From positions 4,647 to 68,646 of the forward strand of contig DATKPY010000014.1 of NCBI GenBank assembly GCA_035523875.1: a stretch of DNA of 64,000 nucleotides, given 5' to 3'. A program made the position numbers and the translations under genes. Each line of letters opens with the position of its first letter. Position 1 is the stretch's first letter. The notes under the pieces are model-generated. The model was given only the letters and a program-made list of their open reading frames with translations, was not told where the DNA came from and made no database searches. This DNA is from JASHUC01 sp035523875. Lineage in GTDB: Bacteria; Pseudomonadota; Gammaproteobacteria; Steroidobacterales; Steroidobacteraceae. Positions 18,829-26,872 of the stretch are shown here, piece after piece.

Positions 18829-18862
18829 GCGTGCCCGCAGTCACGGGCGACTGCGGGCACGC
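18829..18862. terminator. bidirectional intrinsic-like terminator hairpin
   Basis: A perfect 14-bp stem (GCGTGCCCGCAGTC against its complement) with a six-base loop lies in the 53-base gap between two convergent genes. It is symmetrical and very GC-rich, but has no U-tract on either side, so it could stop transcription from both directions or protect the 3' ends. Confidence 0.65.
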
Positions 18863-18869
18863 GCTGCGG

Positions 18870-19769
18870 CTAGCGCGTGCCGGCCACTGCGCTCGGGGCG
18901 AGCTGCGCGAGCACCTCCTCGTGCACGGCGCGCGCCCGTGCCGGATCGGGATTGAGCGCCTGCACGCACACCTGATCGGCCCCCGCATCCCAGTGCGCCT
19001 GAATTCGCGCACGGATCGCCGCGAGATCGCCCCAGGCGACGAGCGCATCGATGAGGCGGTCCGAGCCCGCGCCGGCGAGGTCCGCATCGCCAAAGCCGAG
19101 GCGCCGCAGGCTGTTCGCATACGCGGGCGCGGCGAGATAGAAGCCGACCGCCTGGCGCGCGATGGCCCGAGCCTTGCCTGGATCGCGCTCGAGCAGCACC
19201 TTCTGCTCCGTGCAAAGCCATTTATCGGGCCCCAGGATCCGCCGCGCCTCTGCCGTGTGCTCGGGCGTCACGTTGTACGGGTGCGCGCCGTCGGTCAACT
19301 GGGCGGCGAGCTCGAGCATCTTCGGTCCGAGCGCTGCAAGCACGATCGGCGGGGGCTCCGCGGGCGCGGGCGCCGCATATCGGACGCTCGCCATCTGCTC
19401 GAGATACGCACGCATGCGGCTCACCGGCTTCGGATCGTAGTGGTGCCCGCGCACCTCCTCGACCATGCGCGCATGCGAAACACCGAGGCCAAGCAGGAAG
19501 CGCCCCTGCGACTGCTCGGCGAGCGTCAGCTGCGCGGCACGCATTGCGATTGCGTCGCGCGCGTAGATGTTCGCGATGCCGGTCGCGACGATCAGCCGCT
19601 GCGTGCACGCGAGGAGCCAGGCGGCGAAGGGAAACGGGTTGCGACCGAAGGCCTCGGGGATCCAGAGCGTCGAGTAGCCCCAGCGCTCGACCTGCAGCGC
19701 AAAGCGTGCGGCCTCCTCCGCGGTCAACGTGTCCGTGAACGCCCAGACGGCGAGCTTCCCGAGTCGCAT
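18870..19769 (-). CDS. LLM-class (luciferase-like) flavin/F420-dependent oxidoreductase
   Basis: This 299-residue TIM-barrel protein matches the luciferase-like monooxygenase superfamily. It begins with KLAVWAFTDTLTAEEAARFA and shows WGYSTLWIPEAFGRNPF, GIANIYARDAIAMRAAQLTL and FLLGLGVSH, which are typical of the subfamily annotated as probable F420-dependent oxidoreductases. The cofactor could be FMN or F420. Translation probably starts at ATG 19769 with GGAGG eleven bases upstream. It is divergent from the PPOX-fold gene at 19887, and the two share a 117-base control region, which suggests a joint redox role. The substrate is unknown. Confidence 0.88.
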   Translation of the reverse strand: MRLGKLAVWAFTDTLTAEEAARFALQVERWGYSTLWIPEAFGRNPFPFAAWLLACTQRLIVATGIANIYARDAIAMRAAQLTLAEQSQGRFLLGLGVSHARMVEEVRGHHYDPKPVSRMRAYLEQMASVRYAAPAPAEPPPIVLAALGPKMLELAAQLTDGAHPYNVTPEHTAEARRILGPDKWLCTEQKVLLERDPGKARAIARQAVGFYLAAPAYANSLRRLGFGDADLAGAGSDRLIDALVAWGDLAAIRARIQAHWDAGADQVCVQALNPDPARARAVHEEVLAQLAPSAVAGTR

Positions 19770-19886
19770 TGAGGCATTTTCCTCCACGCCGCGCCTCGAC
19801 TCCACCCCGGTTTCTGCCGACCGTGGCGAGGCGCATGCGCTGCGGATAGGATGGGCCCGTCCGGGTGTGCGCGCCGGGAGGCTCGC

Positions 19887-20411
19887 GTGAGTCAAGAACA
19901 CCATGAGGGGGCGCGGCTCGAGCCCGCGGCGAGCCGTCCGCACATGCCGGGATACGGCCTGCCGACCGGCACCCAGGGCCTGCTCCCCTGGCAGTGGGCC
20001 GAGCACCGTCTCGCCACGAGCCACAACTACTGGCTCGCGACCGTGCGGCCCGACGGGCGACCCCACCTCATGATCGTCTGGGGTCTGTGGCTCGAGCGGG
20101 TGTTCTACTTCTCGACCGGCCGCCAGTCGCGCAAGGCGCGCAACCTCGCGCTCAACGCGCGCTGCGTGGTCGCAACCGAGGACGCGGCAGCGGCGGTCGT
20201 CGTCGAGGGAATTGCAGAGGAGGTCGGCGACATCGGCTTGAGAAAGCGATTCCTCGCGCTCTATCAAAAAAAGTATCAGTACGATATGTCGGCGATGGAG
20301 GCGGATATCTTGAGCCAGAAGGAGCCGATCTACGCGATTCGTCCCGGCACCGCCTTCGGACTCGACGAGCAGCGCACGCTCACGACGGCGACGCGCTGGC
20401 AGTTCCGCTGA
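19887..20411 (+). CDS. pyridoxamine 5'-phosphate oxidase-fold (PPOX) flavoprotein
   Basis: This 174-residue protein has the split-barrel PPOX fold. The core reads YWLATVRPDGRPHLMIVWGL, then FYFSTGRQSRKARNLALN and ATEDAAAAVVVEGIAEEV, which is the usual order for family members that bind FMN, F420 or heme. No HTH or kinase is fused. GTG 19887 is preceded by GGGAGG; an in-frame GTG at 19851 is less likely. It lies 32 bases before the first double-NTF2 gene and probably heads the operon 19887-22986. It is divergent from the LLM oxidoreductase. Confidence 0.88.
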   Translation: MSQEHHEGARLEPAASRPHMPGYGLPTGTQGLLPWQWAEHRLATSHNYWLATVRPDGRPHLMIVWGLWLERVFYFSTGRQSRKARNLALNARCVVATEDAAAAVVVEGIAEEVGDIGLRKRFLALYQKKYQYDMSAMEADILSQKEPIYAIRPGTAFGLDEQRTLTTATRWQFR

Positions 20412-20443
20412 TCCGAGCCGCAACTCATGACAAGAGGAGAACA

Positions 20444-21412
20444 ATGATGAACCGCAGGGTGTTGCTGAGCGCCGCGGCACTGGTCGCGGCCCTTTCCCCG
20501 ATTGCGCCCGCGAGCGCATCGGATGTGTGCGGCCGCCCCTGCCTGCAGGGCCTCGTCGACCGCTATCTCGTCGCGTTGAGCGCACACGATCCGAGCCTGT
20601 TGCCGCTCGCGCGCAACGTGCGCTTCACCGAGAACGGCATCGAGCTGCGCCTCGGCGATGGACTGTGGGGCACGGCAAGCGGCGCAGGTCACTACAAGCT
20701 CTACGTCGTCGATCCGCAGGACGGGCAGGTCGGCTTCTTCGGGACGGTGATGGAAAACGGCGCGCCGGTCCTGATGGCGCTACGTCTGAAGGTGACCTAC
20801 GGACTCATCGATGAGATCGAGACGATCGTCGCCCGCGGGAGCGGTGCCGGCAACTTTCCTCCCGCCGGACGGACGATGGAGGCGCACGGGCATCCGCGAC
20901 CCCAGTTCCTGCGCAGCGTCCCGCCCGCCGAGCGCCCGCCGCGCGCCGAGCTCGTGCGCATCGCGGACTCCTACTTCACCGGCCTCGGCGGCAACACCGG
21001 CCGCAATACGGCCCCGTTCGCCCCGACGTGCAACCGCTGGGAGAACGGGATTCAGACGACGAACAATGCGTCGTTCCGCGGGAGCAGCTCCTTCAATGTC
21101 GTCGCGCTCGGCTGCGATGCGCAGCAGAAGAGCGGCTTCTTCTCCTTCGTGACGGAGATCCGCAACCGCCGCCTCCCGGTCGTGGACCGGGAACGCGGAC
21201 TCGTGCTCGGCTTCTGCTTCTTCGATCACGCCGGGAAGCTCGCCGAGATTCATCTTACTAACGGACAGACGGTCCCCTCGCCGGTCCGCTCGCCGCTCAC
21301 GCTGGAGGTCGCCGAGCTGTTCCAGATCGATCGCGGCAAGCTCGATCAGATCGAGGCGGTGCTCGGCACCGCCCCGTACGGCATGCGCTCGGCGGTGTGG
21401 GACTCACCGTGA
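20444..21412 (+). CDS. exported double-NTF2-like protein, paralog 1 (CxxxC family)
   Basis: This 322-residue protein has a signal peptide (cleavage near ASAS) followed by the CxxxC pair C29/C33 in VCGRPCLQGLV. The first half (to about residue 150) has the NTF2/SnoaL-like pattern DRYLVALSAHDPSLLPLA, VRFTENG and ALRLKVTYG. The second half (about 165-315) repeats the plan with ADSYFTGL, APFAPTCNRWENG and LFQIDRGKLDQIEAV. Two more cysteines (in TCNRWENG and ALGCDAQ) could form a second disulphide. Three other copies lie in this window. A small-molecule-binding or isomerase/dehydratase-like role is possible from the fold, but no function is known to me. Its stop overlaps the WbuC gene start. Confidence 0.85.
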   Translation: MMNRRVLLSAAALVAALSPIAPASASDVCGRPCLQGLVDRYLVALSAHDPSLLPLARNVRFTENGIELRLGDGLWGTASGAGHYKLYVVDPQDGQVGFFGTVMENGAPVLMALRLKVTYGLIDEIETIVARGSGAGNFPPAGRTMEAHGHPRPQFLRSVPPAERPPRAELVRIADSYFTGLGGNTGRNTAPFAPTCNRWENGIQTTNNASFRGSSSFNVVALGCDAQQKSGFFSFVTEIRNRRLPVVDRERGLVLGFCFFDHAGKLAEIHLTNGQTVPSPVRSPLTLEVAELFQIDRGKLDQIEAVLGTAPYGMRSAVWDSP

Positions 21413-21882
21413 GACTGTTCGCGCGGACGCTGCTCGATGATCTCGCCGCCAAGGCGGCGGTGAGCCCGCGCCAGCGCGCACATCTTAACGTCCACGCCGG
21501 ACCTGCGGACGTGGTGCAGCGCTTCTTCGTGGCCGCCGATCGCAATTCCTACTTCCGTCCGCATCGACATCTCGGCAAGACGGAGCTCGCGCTCGTCGTG
21601 CGGGGCGCCTTCGAGGTGCTCACGTTCGACGAGAGCGGACGCCTGATGGCGCGCTACGCGGTAGGCTCGGACTGCGAGAGCATGGGGTTCGAGATGCCGC
21701 GGGCGACCTGGCACACGCTGCTCGCGCGCATCGACGGCTCGATCTTTTTAGAGGTGAAGGAAGGCCCGTACGATCCGGCGACGGCGTCCGAGTTCGCGCC
21801 GTGGTCGCCTTCCGAGGGTGAGGCGTCGGTCCCGCTGTTCATGGAGCGGCTGCGCAGCGCCGTACCTGGCGCTCGGGCGTGA
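21409..21882 (+). CDS. WbuC-family cupin-fold metalloprotein
   Basis: This 157-residue protein matches WbuC-type cupins. The N-terminal RLFARTLLDDLAAKAAVSPR and HLNVHAGPADVVQRFF are family hallmarks. The cupin metal motif is YFRPHRHLGKTELALVVRGAF, with a late histidine in ATWHTLLA. WbuC members are often found with O-antigen or nucleotide-sugar genes, but here the neighbours are the exported double-NTF2 proteins. The GTG start at 21409 overlaps the stop of paralog 1 (GTGA), so the two are translationally coupled. There is no signal peptide. Its reaction is unknown. Confidence 0.87.
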   Translation: MRLFARTLLDDLAAKAAVSPRQRAHLNVHAGPADVVQRFFVAADRNSYFRPHRHLGKTELALVVRGAFEVLTFDESGRLMARYAVGSDCESMGFEMPRATWHTLLARIDGSIFLEVKEGPYDPATASEFAPWSPSEGEASVPLFMERLRSAVPGARA

Positions 21883-21954
21883 GAGCGAGCAAGAATGGCG
21901 GCCAGTGCGGCACTCGCATCGCGACTGCGCGCCGAGGAAAGAGGGGATTCCATC

Positions 21955-22986
21955 ATGCGTAGAGCACCAGTACGAAGCGGGTCGGCCGTGGCGGTTGCGC
22001 TGCTTCTCGCCAGTATGACGGCTTTAGCGGGATCCACCGCGCGCGCGGCGACCGCCTCGGGCCACTGCGGGCGCGCCTGCCTCGACGGGATGGTCGACGA
22101 CTACATCGCCGCCCTCGTCGCGCACGATCCGAGCCGCGTGCCGATTGCCCCGGACGCCCGGTTCGTGCAGAACACCGTGCCCATGAAGCCGGGCGAGGGG
22201 CTATGGAAGACCGCGAGCGCGGGTCCCACGTCGTTCAAGATCTACGTGCCGGATCCCGTTGCGCAGCAGGTCGGCTTCCTGGGAGTGATGCAGGAGGACG
22301 GCAAGCCGATCGAGCTCGCGCTGCGCCTGAAGATCCGTCACGGCAAGATCGTCGAGATGGAGCATCTGATCGCGCGCAATCTGCGACCCGCGAGCCTCAA
22401 GAATCTCGAGACCCCGCGCCCTGCGTTCCTGCAGACGGTGCCGCGTGCCGAGCGCAGCTCGCGCGCGAAGATGCTCATGATCGGCGCCTCGTACTATCAG
22501 GCGCTCGTCACCGGCAACGGACGCGCCGCGCCGTTCGCAGCCGACTGCGTGCGACACGAGAACGGCATGCAGACCACCTCCAACACGCGACCCGCAGAGA
22601 CCCCCATCGGCAACACCGGCGGCTCCTCGGCGATGGCGAAGCTCGGCAGCCTCGGCTGCGAGGCGCAGATCGACACGCATACGTTCGACTACATCACGCG
22701 GATCGAGCCGCGGCGCGTGTGGATCGCCGATCCGGTGACCGGTCTCGTCTTCGGGCTTTCGCAATTCCGCCAGCCGATGCGGCAGAAGTTCGTGAAGATC
22801 GTCGGCGTTCCCGGCGTCGATCGCATCCCGATGAACTTCAAGCCGTTCGATCTCCCGGCGGCACACATCTTCAAGGTGAGTGACGGCAAGATTCACCAAA
22901 TCGAGGCGATGGGCTTCGTGATGCCGTACGACTCGAAGACCGGCTGGGAGCGGCCCGCGCACGCCGCCGCCGTTCCTCACAGCTGA
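21955..22986 (+). CDS. exported double-NTF2-like protein, paralog 2 (CxxxC family)
   Basis: This 343-residue protein resembles paralog 1 throughout. It has a signal peptide ending near ARAA, the pair C38/C42 in HCGRACLDGMV, then DYIAALVAHDPSRVPIA and LRLKIRHGKIVEMEHL. The second half shows RAAPFAADCVRHENGMQTT, LGSLGCEAQ and IFKVSDGKIHQIEAM. As in paralog 1, two extra cysteines are present in half two. ATG 21955 has AGAGGGG upstream. The gene lies 72 bases after the cupin gene in the same operon and converges with the OpgD gene. Function is not known; an extracytoplasmic location is well supported. Confidence 0.85.
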   Translation: MRRAPVRSGSAVAVALLLASMTALAGSTARAATASGHCGRACLDGMVDDYIAALVAHDPSRVPIAPDARFVQNTVPMKPGEGLWKTASAGPTSFKIYVPDPVAQQVGFLGVMQEDGKPIELALRLKIRHGKIVEMEHLIARNLRPASLKNLETPRPAFLQTVPRAERSSRAKMLMIGASYYQALVTGNGRAAPFAADCVRHENGMQTTSNTRPAETPIGNTGGSSAMAKLGSLGCEAQIDTHTFDYITRIEPRRVWIADPVTGLVFGLSQFRQPMRQKFVKIVGVPGVDRIPMNFKPFDLPAAHIFKVSDGKIHQIEAMGFVMPYDSKTGWERPAHAAAVPHS

Positions 22987-23025
22987 GCGCTCTCGCGACG
23001 CCACGATGCTCGCAGGCGGGCGACT

Positions 23026-24615
23026 TCAGAACTTTCGCTCGGAGAGCGGCGGTGGCGTGTACTGGTAGATCCAGGTTTCCGTGAGCGGCTGCCCGTCGTA
23101 GGCGAGATAGAGTCGCAGATCGATCGGCTCGGTACTCGTGTCGGGGACGAGATCGAACATCGCGCGCCAGCCGTTGAGCGGTCTCAGTGGCCGCGCGGAG
23201 ACGATCTCCACGCGGCCGCGGGAAGCGGTAATCACCGCCTCCACCCGGTCGGTGTCGGTGATGAGCGGCAGATCACCGCCGAAGAAGTCGAGAACGAAGC
23301 GCCACGAGAAGTACTTGCGCGGCTGCCCGATCACACCGCCAATACCCGTGCGCGTGGCTCCCGTGGTCGCAAGCGCAGACTGGAACGGGCATTCGCGGCA
23401 CCAGTAGAGGCGGTAGGCGAGCAGAAGCTCCTCCCCGCCTCGGGGCCTGTCCGCGGGATTCCAGAACGCGACCACGTTATCGGCGGTCTCGTCCTGCGTC
23501 GGAATCTCGACGAGCATCACCGCGCCTTTGCCCCAGCCGGACTTCGGCTCCACCCACACCGACGGCCGCTTCTCGTAGAACACGCCGTCGTCCTGGTAAT
23601 CGATGAAGTTGCGCTCCCGCTGCATGAGACCGAAGCCGCGCGGGTTGTCGTCGAGGAAGCTGTTGACGCGCACGACCTTCGGGTTGATGAGCGGACGCCA
23701 GATCCACTCGCCGCGGCCGGTCCAGATCTGCAGACCGTCGGAGTCGTGGATCTCCGGGCGCCAGTCCTCGGAAATATTCTTCTGGTTCTTACCGACGAAG
23801 AACATGCTCGTGCCGGGTGCGATGCCGATGCGCTCGATCGCGGTGCGCGGATACAGCGCCGCATCGACGTCCATCACCTGCGTATCCCCCACGTCGATCA
23901 GGAACCGGTACGCACCGGCGATGCTCGGGGAATCGAGCAGCCCGTACACGGTGAGGACGTTCGAGCTCTTCTCGGGGCGCTCGAGGTAGAAGGCGACGAA
24001 GTCGGGAAACTCCTCGGGACGCGTCATCCCGGTGTCGAGCGCGAGGCCGCGCTGCGACATGCCGTACTGCAGATCGCCGTCGACGGCGCGGAAGTAGGAA
24101 GCGCCCTGAAAGACCGTGCAGTCGTGCGCCCAGTCCGTGTGGTAGAAGACCTTGAAGCCGCCGAACCCGAGGTTCGCAGGCAACTCACCGGGGCGGATGC
24201 CCGCGCGGCTGTAGTCCCACATCGCCGCGTCGTAGGCGATCTCGTGCGCGCGGCCGTTCTCGACTTCGTACATGCGCACGGGCTTGAGCACGCGGAATCC
24301 CAGATGCGCGAAGCCAATCCGGTAGCGTAGGCCCTCATCCGCCCACAGATCGTGGTCGCCGCGGTAACGAATCGCTTCCCAGTGGTCCCAGTCGAGCCGC
24401 GCCACGGCCGCGGGCAGCTGCTCGGGAGGCGGCTTGTACGGTGCGGCTGCGCGCGTGCGCGCGAGTCCCTTCAGTCGCGCGTAATCGAACGGCTCGGATG
24501 CCCCGAGGCGCTTCAGTCCTCGGTGCCGCGGAGCGGCCCATCCGGGCAGCAACGCCCCGGCTCCCGCCACCGCGGCGGCCGTCGCGCTTCCCTGCAGAAA
24601 TCGCCGCCGCAACAT
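23026..24615 (-). CDS. opgD: OpgD/MdoD-type glucan biosynthesis protein (Tat-exported)
   Basis: This 529-residue protein belongs to the OpgG/OpgD family, which acts in the periplasm on the backbone of osmoregulated periplasmic glucans. It starts with a twin-arginine signal (LRRRFLQGSATAAAVAG), as OpgD does and OpgG does not. Family blocks include YRGDHDLWADEGL, FQGASYFRAV, RPEIHDSDGLQIWTGRGEW, DDGVFYEKRPS and AYRLYWC. The usual partner opgH is not next to it. It lies 12 bases after an NTF2-like gene that itself follows a triheme cytochrome gene, an unusual operon for an OPG protein. It may act on another glucan here. Confidence 0.9.
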   Translation of the reverse strand: MLRRRFLQGSATAAAVAGAGALLPGWAAPRHRGLKRLGASEPFDYARLKGLARTRAAAPYKPPPEQLPAAVARLDWDHWEAIRYRGDHDLWADEGLRYRIGFAHLGFRVLKPVRMYEVENGRAHEIAYDAAMWDYSRAGIRPGELPANLGFGGFKVFYHTDWAHDCTVFQGASYFRAVDGDLQYGMSQRGLALDTGMTRPEEFPDFVAFYLERPEKSSNVLTVYGLLDSPSIAGAYRFLIDVGDTQVMDVDAALYPRTAIERIGIAPGTSMFFVGKNQKNISEDWRPEIHDSDGLQIWTGRGEWIWRPLINPKVVRVNSFLDDNPRGFGLMQRERNFIDYQDDGVFYEKRPSVWVEPKSGWGKGAVMLVEIPTQDETADNVVAFWNPADRPRGGEELLLAYRLYWCRECPFQSALATTGATRTGIGGVIGQPRKYFSWRFVLDFFGGDLPLITDTDRVEAVITASRGRVEIVSARPLRPLNGWRAMFDLVPDTSTEPIDLRLYLAYDGQPLTETWIYQYTPPPLSERKF

Positions 24616-24627
24616 CGCTCGGATCTT

Positions 24628-25185
24628 CTAGAACTCGATCGCGGGATCGCTCCGCGTGATCTCCCGCTTCTTGAAGAACCACTGGCCGTTCACCTTGACG
24701 AGCCAGTCGTCGTAACCACCGATTCCCGACACCGTCGTCTTCTCCCCGGGCGCGCTCGGCGGGAAGAAGGCGAAGTACTTGCCCCACCCACGCGCTTCGT
24801 TACCGTGCACGTGCAGGACGATGTCGGAGACCATGTGAACCATTTCGCGCGGCGGATTGTGTACCTTGCCATCGGTGCCGATCCGCGGCTGGAACATCTT
24901 CTGCATCGCTTCGCGCCCGACCCACTTGCCCATATCGGCGACGACGACGCCGTCCGGCGTGAACAGCTCCGAGTAGCGCACCATGTCGCGATGGTCGAGG
25001 TAATGCATGTAGCGCGCGTAGAGCTGGCGGATCTGCTCCTCATCCTCGAGCTGCCGCACGCGCTGCTCGAGACTGGCGTGCGCTTCGGCCGCCCGGGTGG
25101 CCTGGAGGTATCCGAAGGACGCGGCGCCCGCCACCCCGATCGCGATTCCGGTGGCGAGCAGCGCCGAGCGGCTCGATTGTGCCAT
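24628..25185 (-). CDS. membrane-anchored SnoaL-like (NTF2 fold) protein
   Basis: This 185-residue protein has an N-terminal hydrophobic anchor or signal (about residues 8-30), a short coiled-coil-like stretch (EQRVRQLEDEEQIRQLYARY) and a single SnoaL-like domain. The domain shows YMHYLDHRDMVRYSELFTPDG, then HMVSDIVLHVHGNEARGWGKY and a DDWLVKVNGQWFFKKREI ending. SnoaL-like proteins include cyclases, dehydratases and ring-hydroxylating accessory enzymes; specificity cannot be told. It sits between the triheme cytochrome (22-base gap) and opgD (12-base gap), so all three are likely cotranscribed. Confidence 0.85.
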   Translation of the reverse strand: MAQSSRSALLATGIAIGVAGAASFGYLQATRAAEAHASLEQRVRQLEDEEQIRQLYARYMHYLDHRDMVRYSELFTPDGVVVADMGKWVGREAMQKMFQPRIGTDGKVHNPPREMVHMVSDIVLHVHGNEARGWGKYFAFFPPSAPGEKTTVSGIGGYDDWLVKVNGQWFFKKREITRSDPAIEF

Positions 25186-25207
25186 GGCTATCTCCTCTGC
25201 CGCGCGC

Positions 25208-26458
25208 TCAGCGGCGCGCCGCGATATCGTCGGGAGTGAGGTTCGGCGAGTGGCCCCCGAGCTCGCGGCTCGCGAAGTTCACGACCGCCGCGGCGTCGAT
25301 GTCCGAGAGGCCGCGGCCGAAGCCGAGCATCTGCACCTGGCCGTTCGCCGTCTGCAGCGTCGAGCCGTAGAGCACCGCCTGCGTGAGGTTGATCGCCTGC
25401 GGGTCGGAGACGCTCTGCGAGCCCCCGAGCGCCTCGTACTCCGTCTGAATGCCGCCGCCGTTCAGGCGGTGACAGTTGGCGCAGTCCCGGGCATACACCT
25501 GTCGCCCGTGCTGCAGATCCGCGTCCGCGCCCACCGGATCACCTACGGACGCTGCGACCGGCACGGTGCTCTCCACCGGTGGAAGCGAGCGCAGGTAGGT
25601 CACCATCGCGTGAATGTCCGTTGCGGGCAGGAGCCGCAGGCTGTTCGAGACCACCTCCGCCATCGGTCCGGAGGCCGGCCCGTGGGCCTTGGCGAATCCG
25701 GTCGACAGATAGGACACGACCGCGTCGTCCGACCAGCCGCCGAGTCCGGCCGTCATATCAGGGCTGATGTCGTAGGCTTTCCATTTCTGAGTGATGGCCC
25801 CGCCGTAGGCCTTCGAGCGCTCCACGGCCTGCAGGAAGTTGCGCTCGGTGTGGCACTCGCCGCAGTGACCGAGTGCTTCGACCAGGTACTTACCACGGTT
25901 CCACTCGTCCGACTTGCCCGTCTCGGGTGCGAAGCGCTCGTTCGGATCGAACAGCCAGCTCCAGTAGGCCATGAGGAACCGCTGGTTGTACGGGAAGCTC
26001 ATGGCATCCGGCGGCGGGGAATAGTGAACGGGCTTCAGGCTGAAGAGGTAAGCCTTGATCGCGAGCACGTCCTCGTCCGTGAGGAGCGTGAAGGAAGCGT
26101 ACGGGAACGCCGGGTACAGGTGCACACCCCCCTTGCCCACGCCGAGCTGCAGCGCGGCGCGGAAGTCGTCATCGCTCCAGCTGCCGATACCAGTTTCCTT
26201 GTCCGGGGTAATGTTCGGCGAGTAGAGCTTCCCCATGCTGCCGAGGTCGAACTCGCGCCCGCCGGCAAAGGGCTGATTACCCTCAGCGGTGTGGCAACTG
26301 ATGCAGTCAGCGGCGGTGACGAGATACGCACCGCGCTTCACCATCTCGGGCGTGGCCGTCACATCGGCACGGTGCGGCACGCTCATCGAGAAGGCGCGCC
26401 AGGTCACGGCGGCGCCGACCACCACGATGACCCCGAGAATCCAGATCAAACGCTTCAT
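25208..26458 (-). CDS. membrane-bound triheme cytochrome c (alcohol/gluconate dehydrogenase subunit type)
   Basis: This 416-residue protein has an N-terminal anchor helix (residues 3-20) and three c-type heme sites: CISCH (52-56), CGECH (199-203) and CANCH (326-330). The arrangement of three cytochrome c domains matches the electron-transfer subunits that accept electrons from periplasmic flavin or PQQ dehydrogenases. No dehydrogenase subunit is encoded beside it, so the electron donor is elsewhere or is one of the neighbouring unknown proteins. It is the first gene of the presumed operon 26458-23026. About 414 bases upstream hold no convincing gene. Confidence 0.92.
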   Translation of the reverse strand: MKRLIWILGVIVVVGAAVTWRAFSMSVPHRADVTATPEMVKRGAYLVTAADCISCHTAEGNQPFAGGREFDLGSMGKLYSPNITPDKETGIGSWSDDDFRAALQLGVGKGGVHLYPAFPYASFTLLTDEDVLAIKAYLFSLKPVHYSPPPDAMSFPYNQRFLMAYWSWLFDPNERFAPETGKSDEWNRGKYLVEALGHCGECHTERNFLQAVERSKAYGGAITQKWKAYDISPDMTAGLGGWSDDAVVSYLSTGFAKAHGPASGPMAEVVSNSLRLLPATDIHAMVTYLRSLPPVESTVPVAASVGDPVGADADLQHGRQVYARDCANCHRLNGGGIQTEYEALGGSQSVSDPQAINLTQAVLYGSTLQTANGQVQMLGFGRGLSDIDAAAVVNFASRELGGHSPNLTPDDIAARR

Positions 26459-26872
26459 GACGACCCCCTAGCGCGCCGCTGCCACGGTCCGCGGGTACGT
26501 TGCTTGGTCAATTCGGTCGCATGGTGGGCAGTCCGCGCGCCACCTGGAGCGGCAGCGAGTGTAGCGATGCCCCGCCGCAAAATGAAGGCGCCAAGCGGGT
26601 CTTCGCGCGGTCACGGCGGCTCTTCTCGCCGGGAAAGTATCCCCCGCAGGGGGGTCCGGGCGGTCCTGGTATGGGAATGGCCCGCGTGGCGGGCATCCAG
26701 GCGAGGGATCTCGGGGTGGGTTTTCCCGCGAGGCTAGGCGCCCCGGCCAGCCCGCGCCGTCCCCGCACGGGCGGTCCGTCCGCGTGCCGCGGGCCCGCTC
26801 AGGGAGCGGGAATGGACGCTGCGGTGGTGCGGGGCCTGGCCGAGCGGTCGGGCTCGTCCGCGTGCGCGCCGG
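26459..26872. other. gene-free stretch between chemoreceptor and cytochrome genes
   Basis: These 414 bases contain only short antisense-type open frames of proline/arginine-rich composition with no family resemblance. They must hold the promoter for the leftward cytochrome operon. The only structure I see is a CCCCC-GCA-GGGGG hairpin near 26642-26656, which has no U-tract. Confidence 0.5.

Noticed and set aside
26640..26660. CCCCC-GCA-GGGGG hairpin as a riboswitch or terminator
   Set aside because: Only five base pairs, no U-tract and no conserved riboswitch core nearby.
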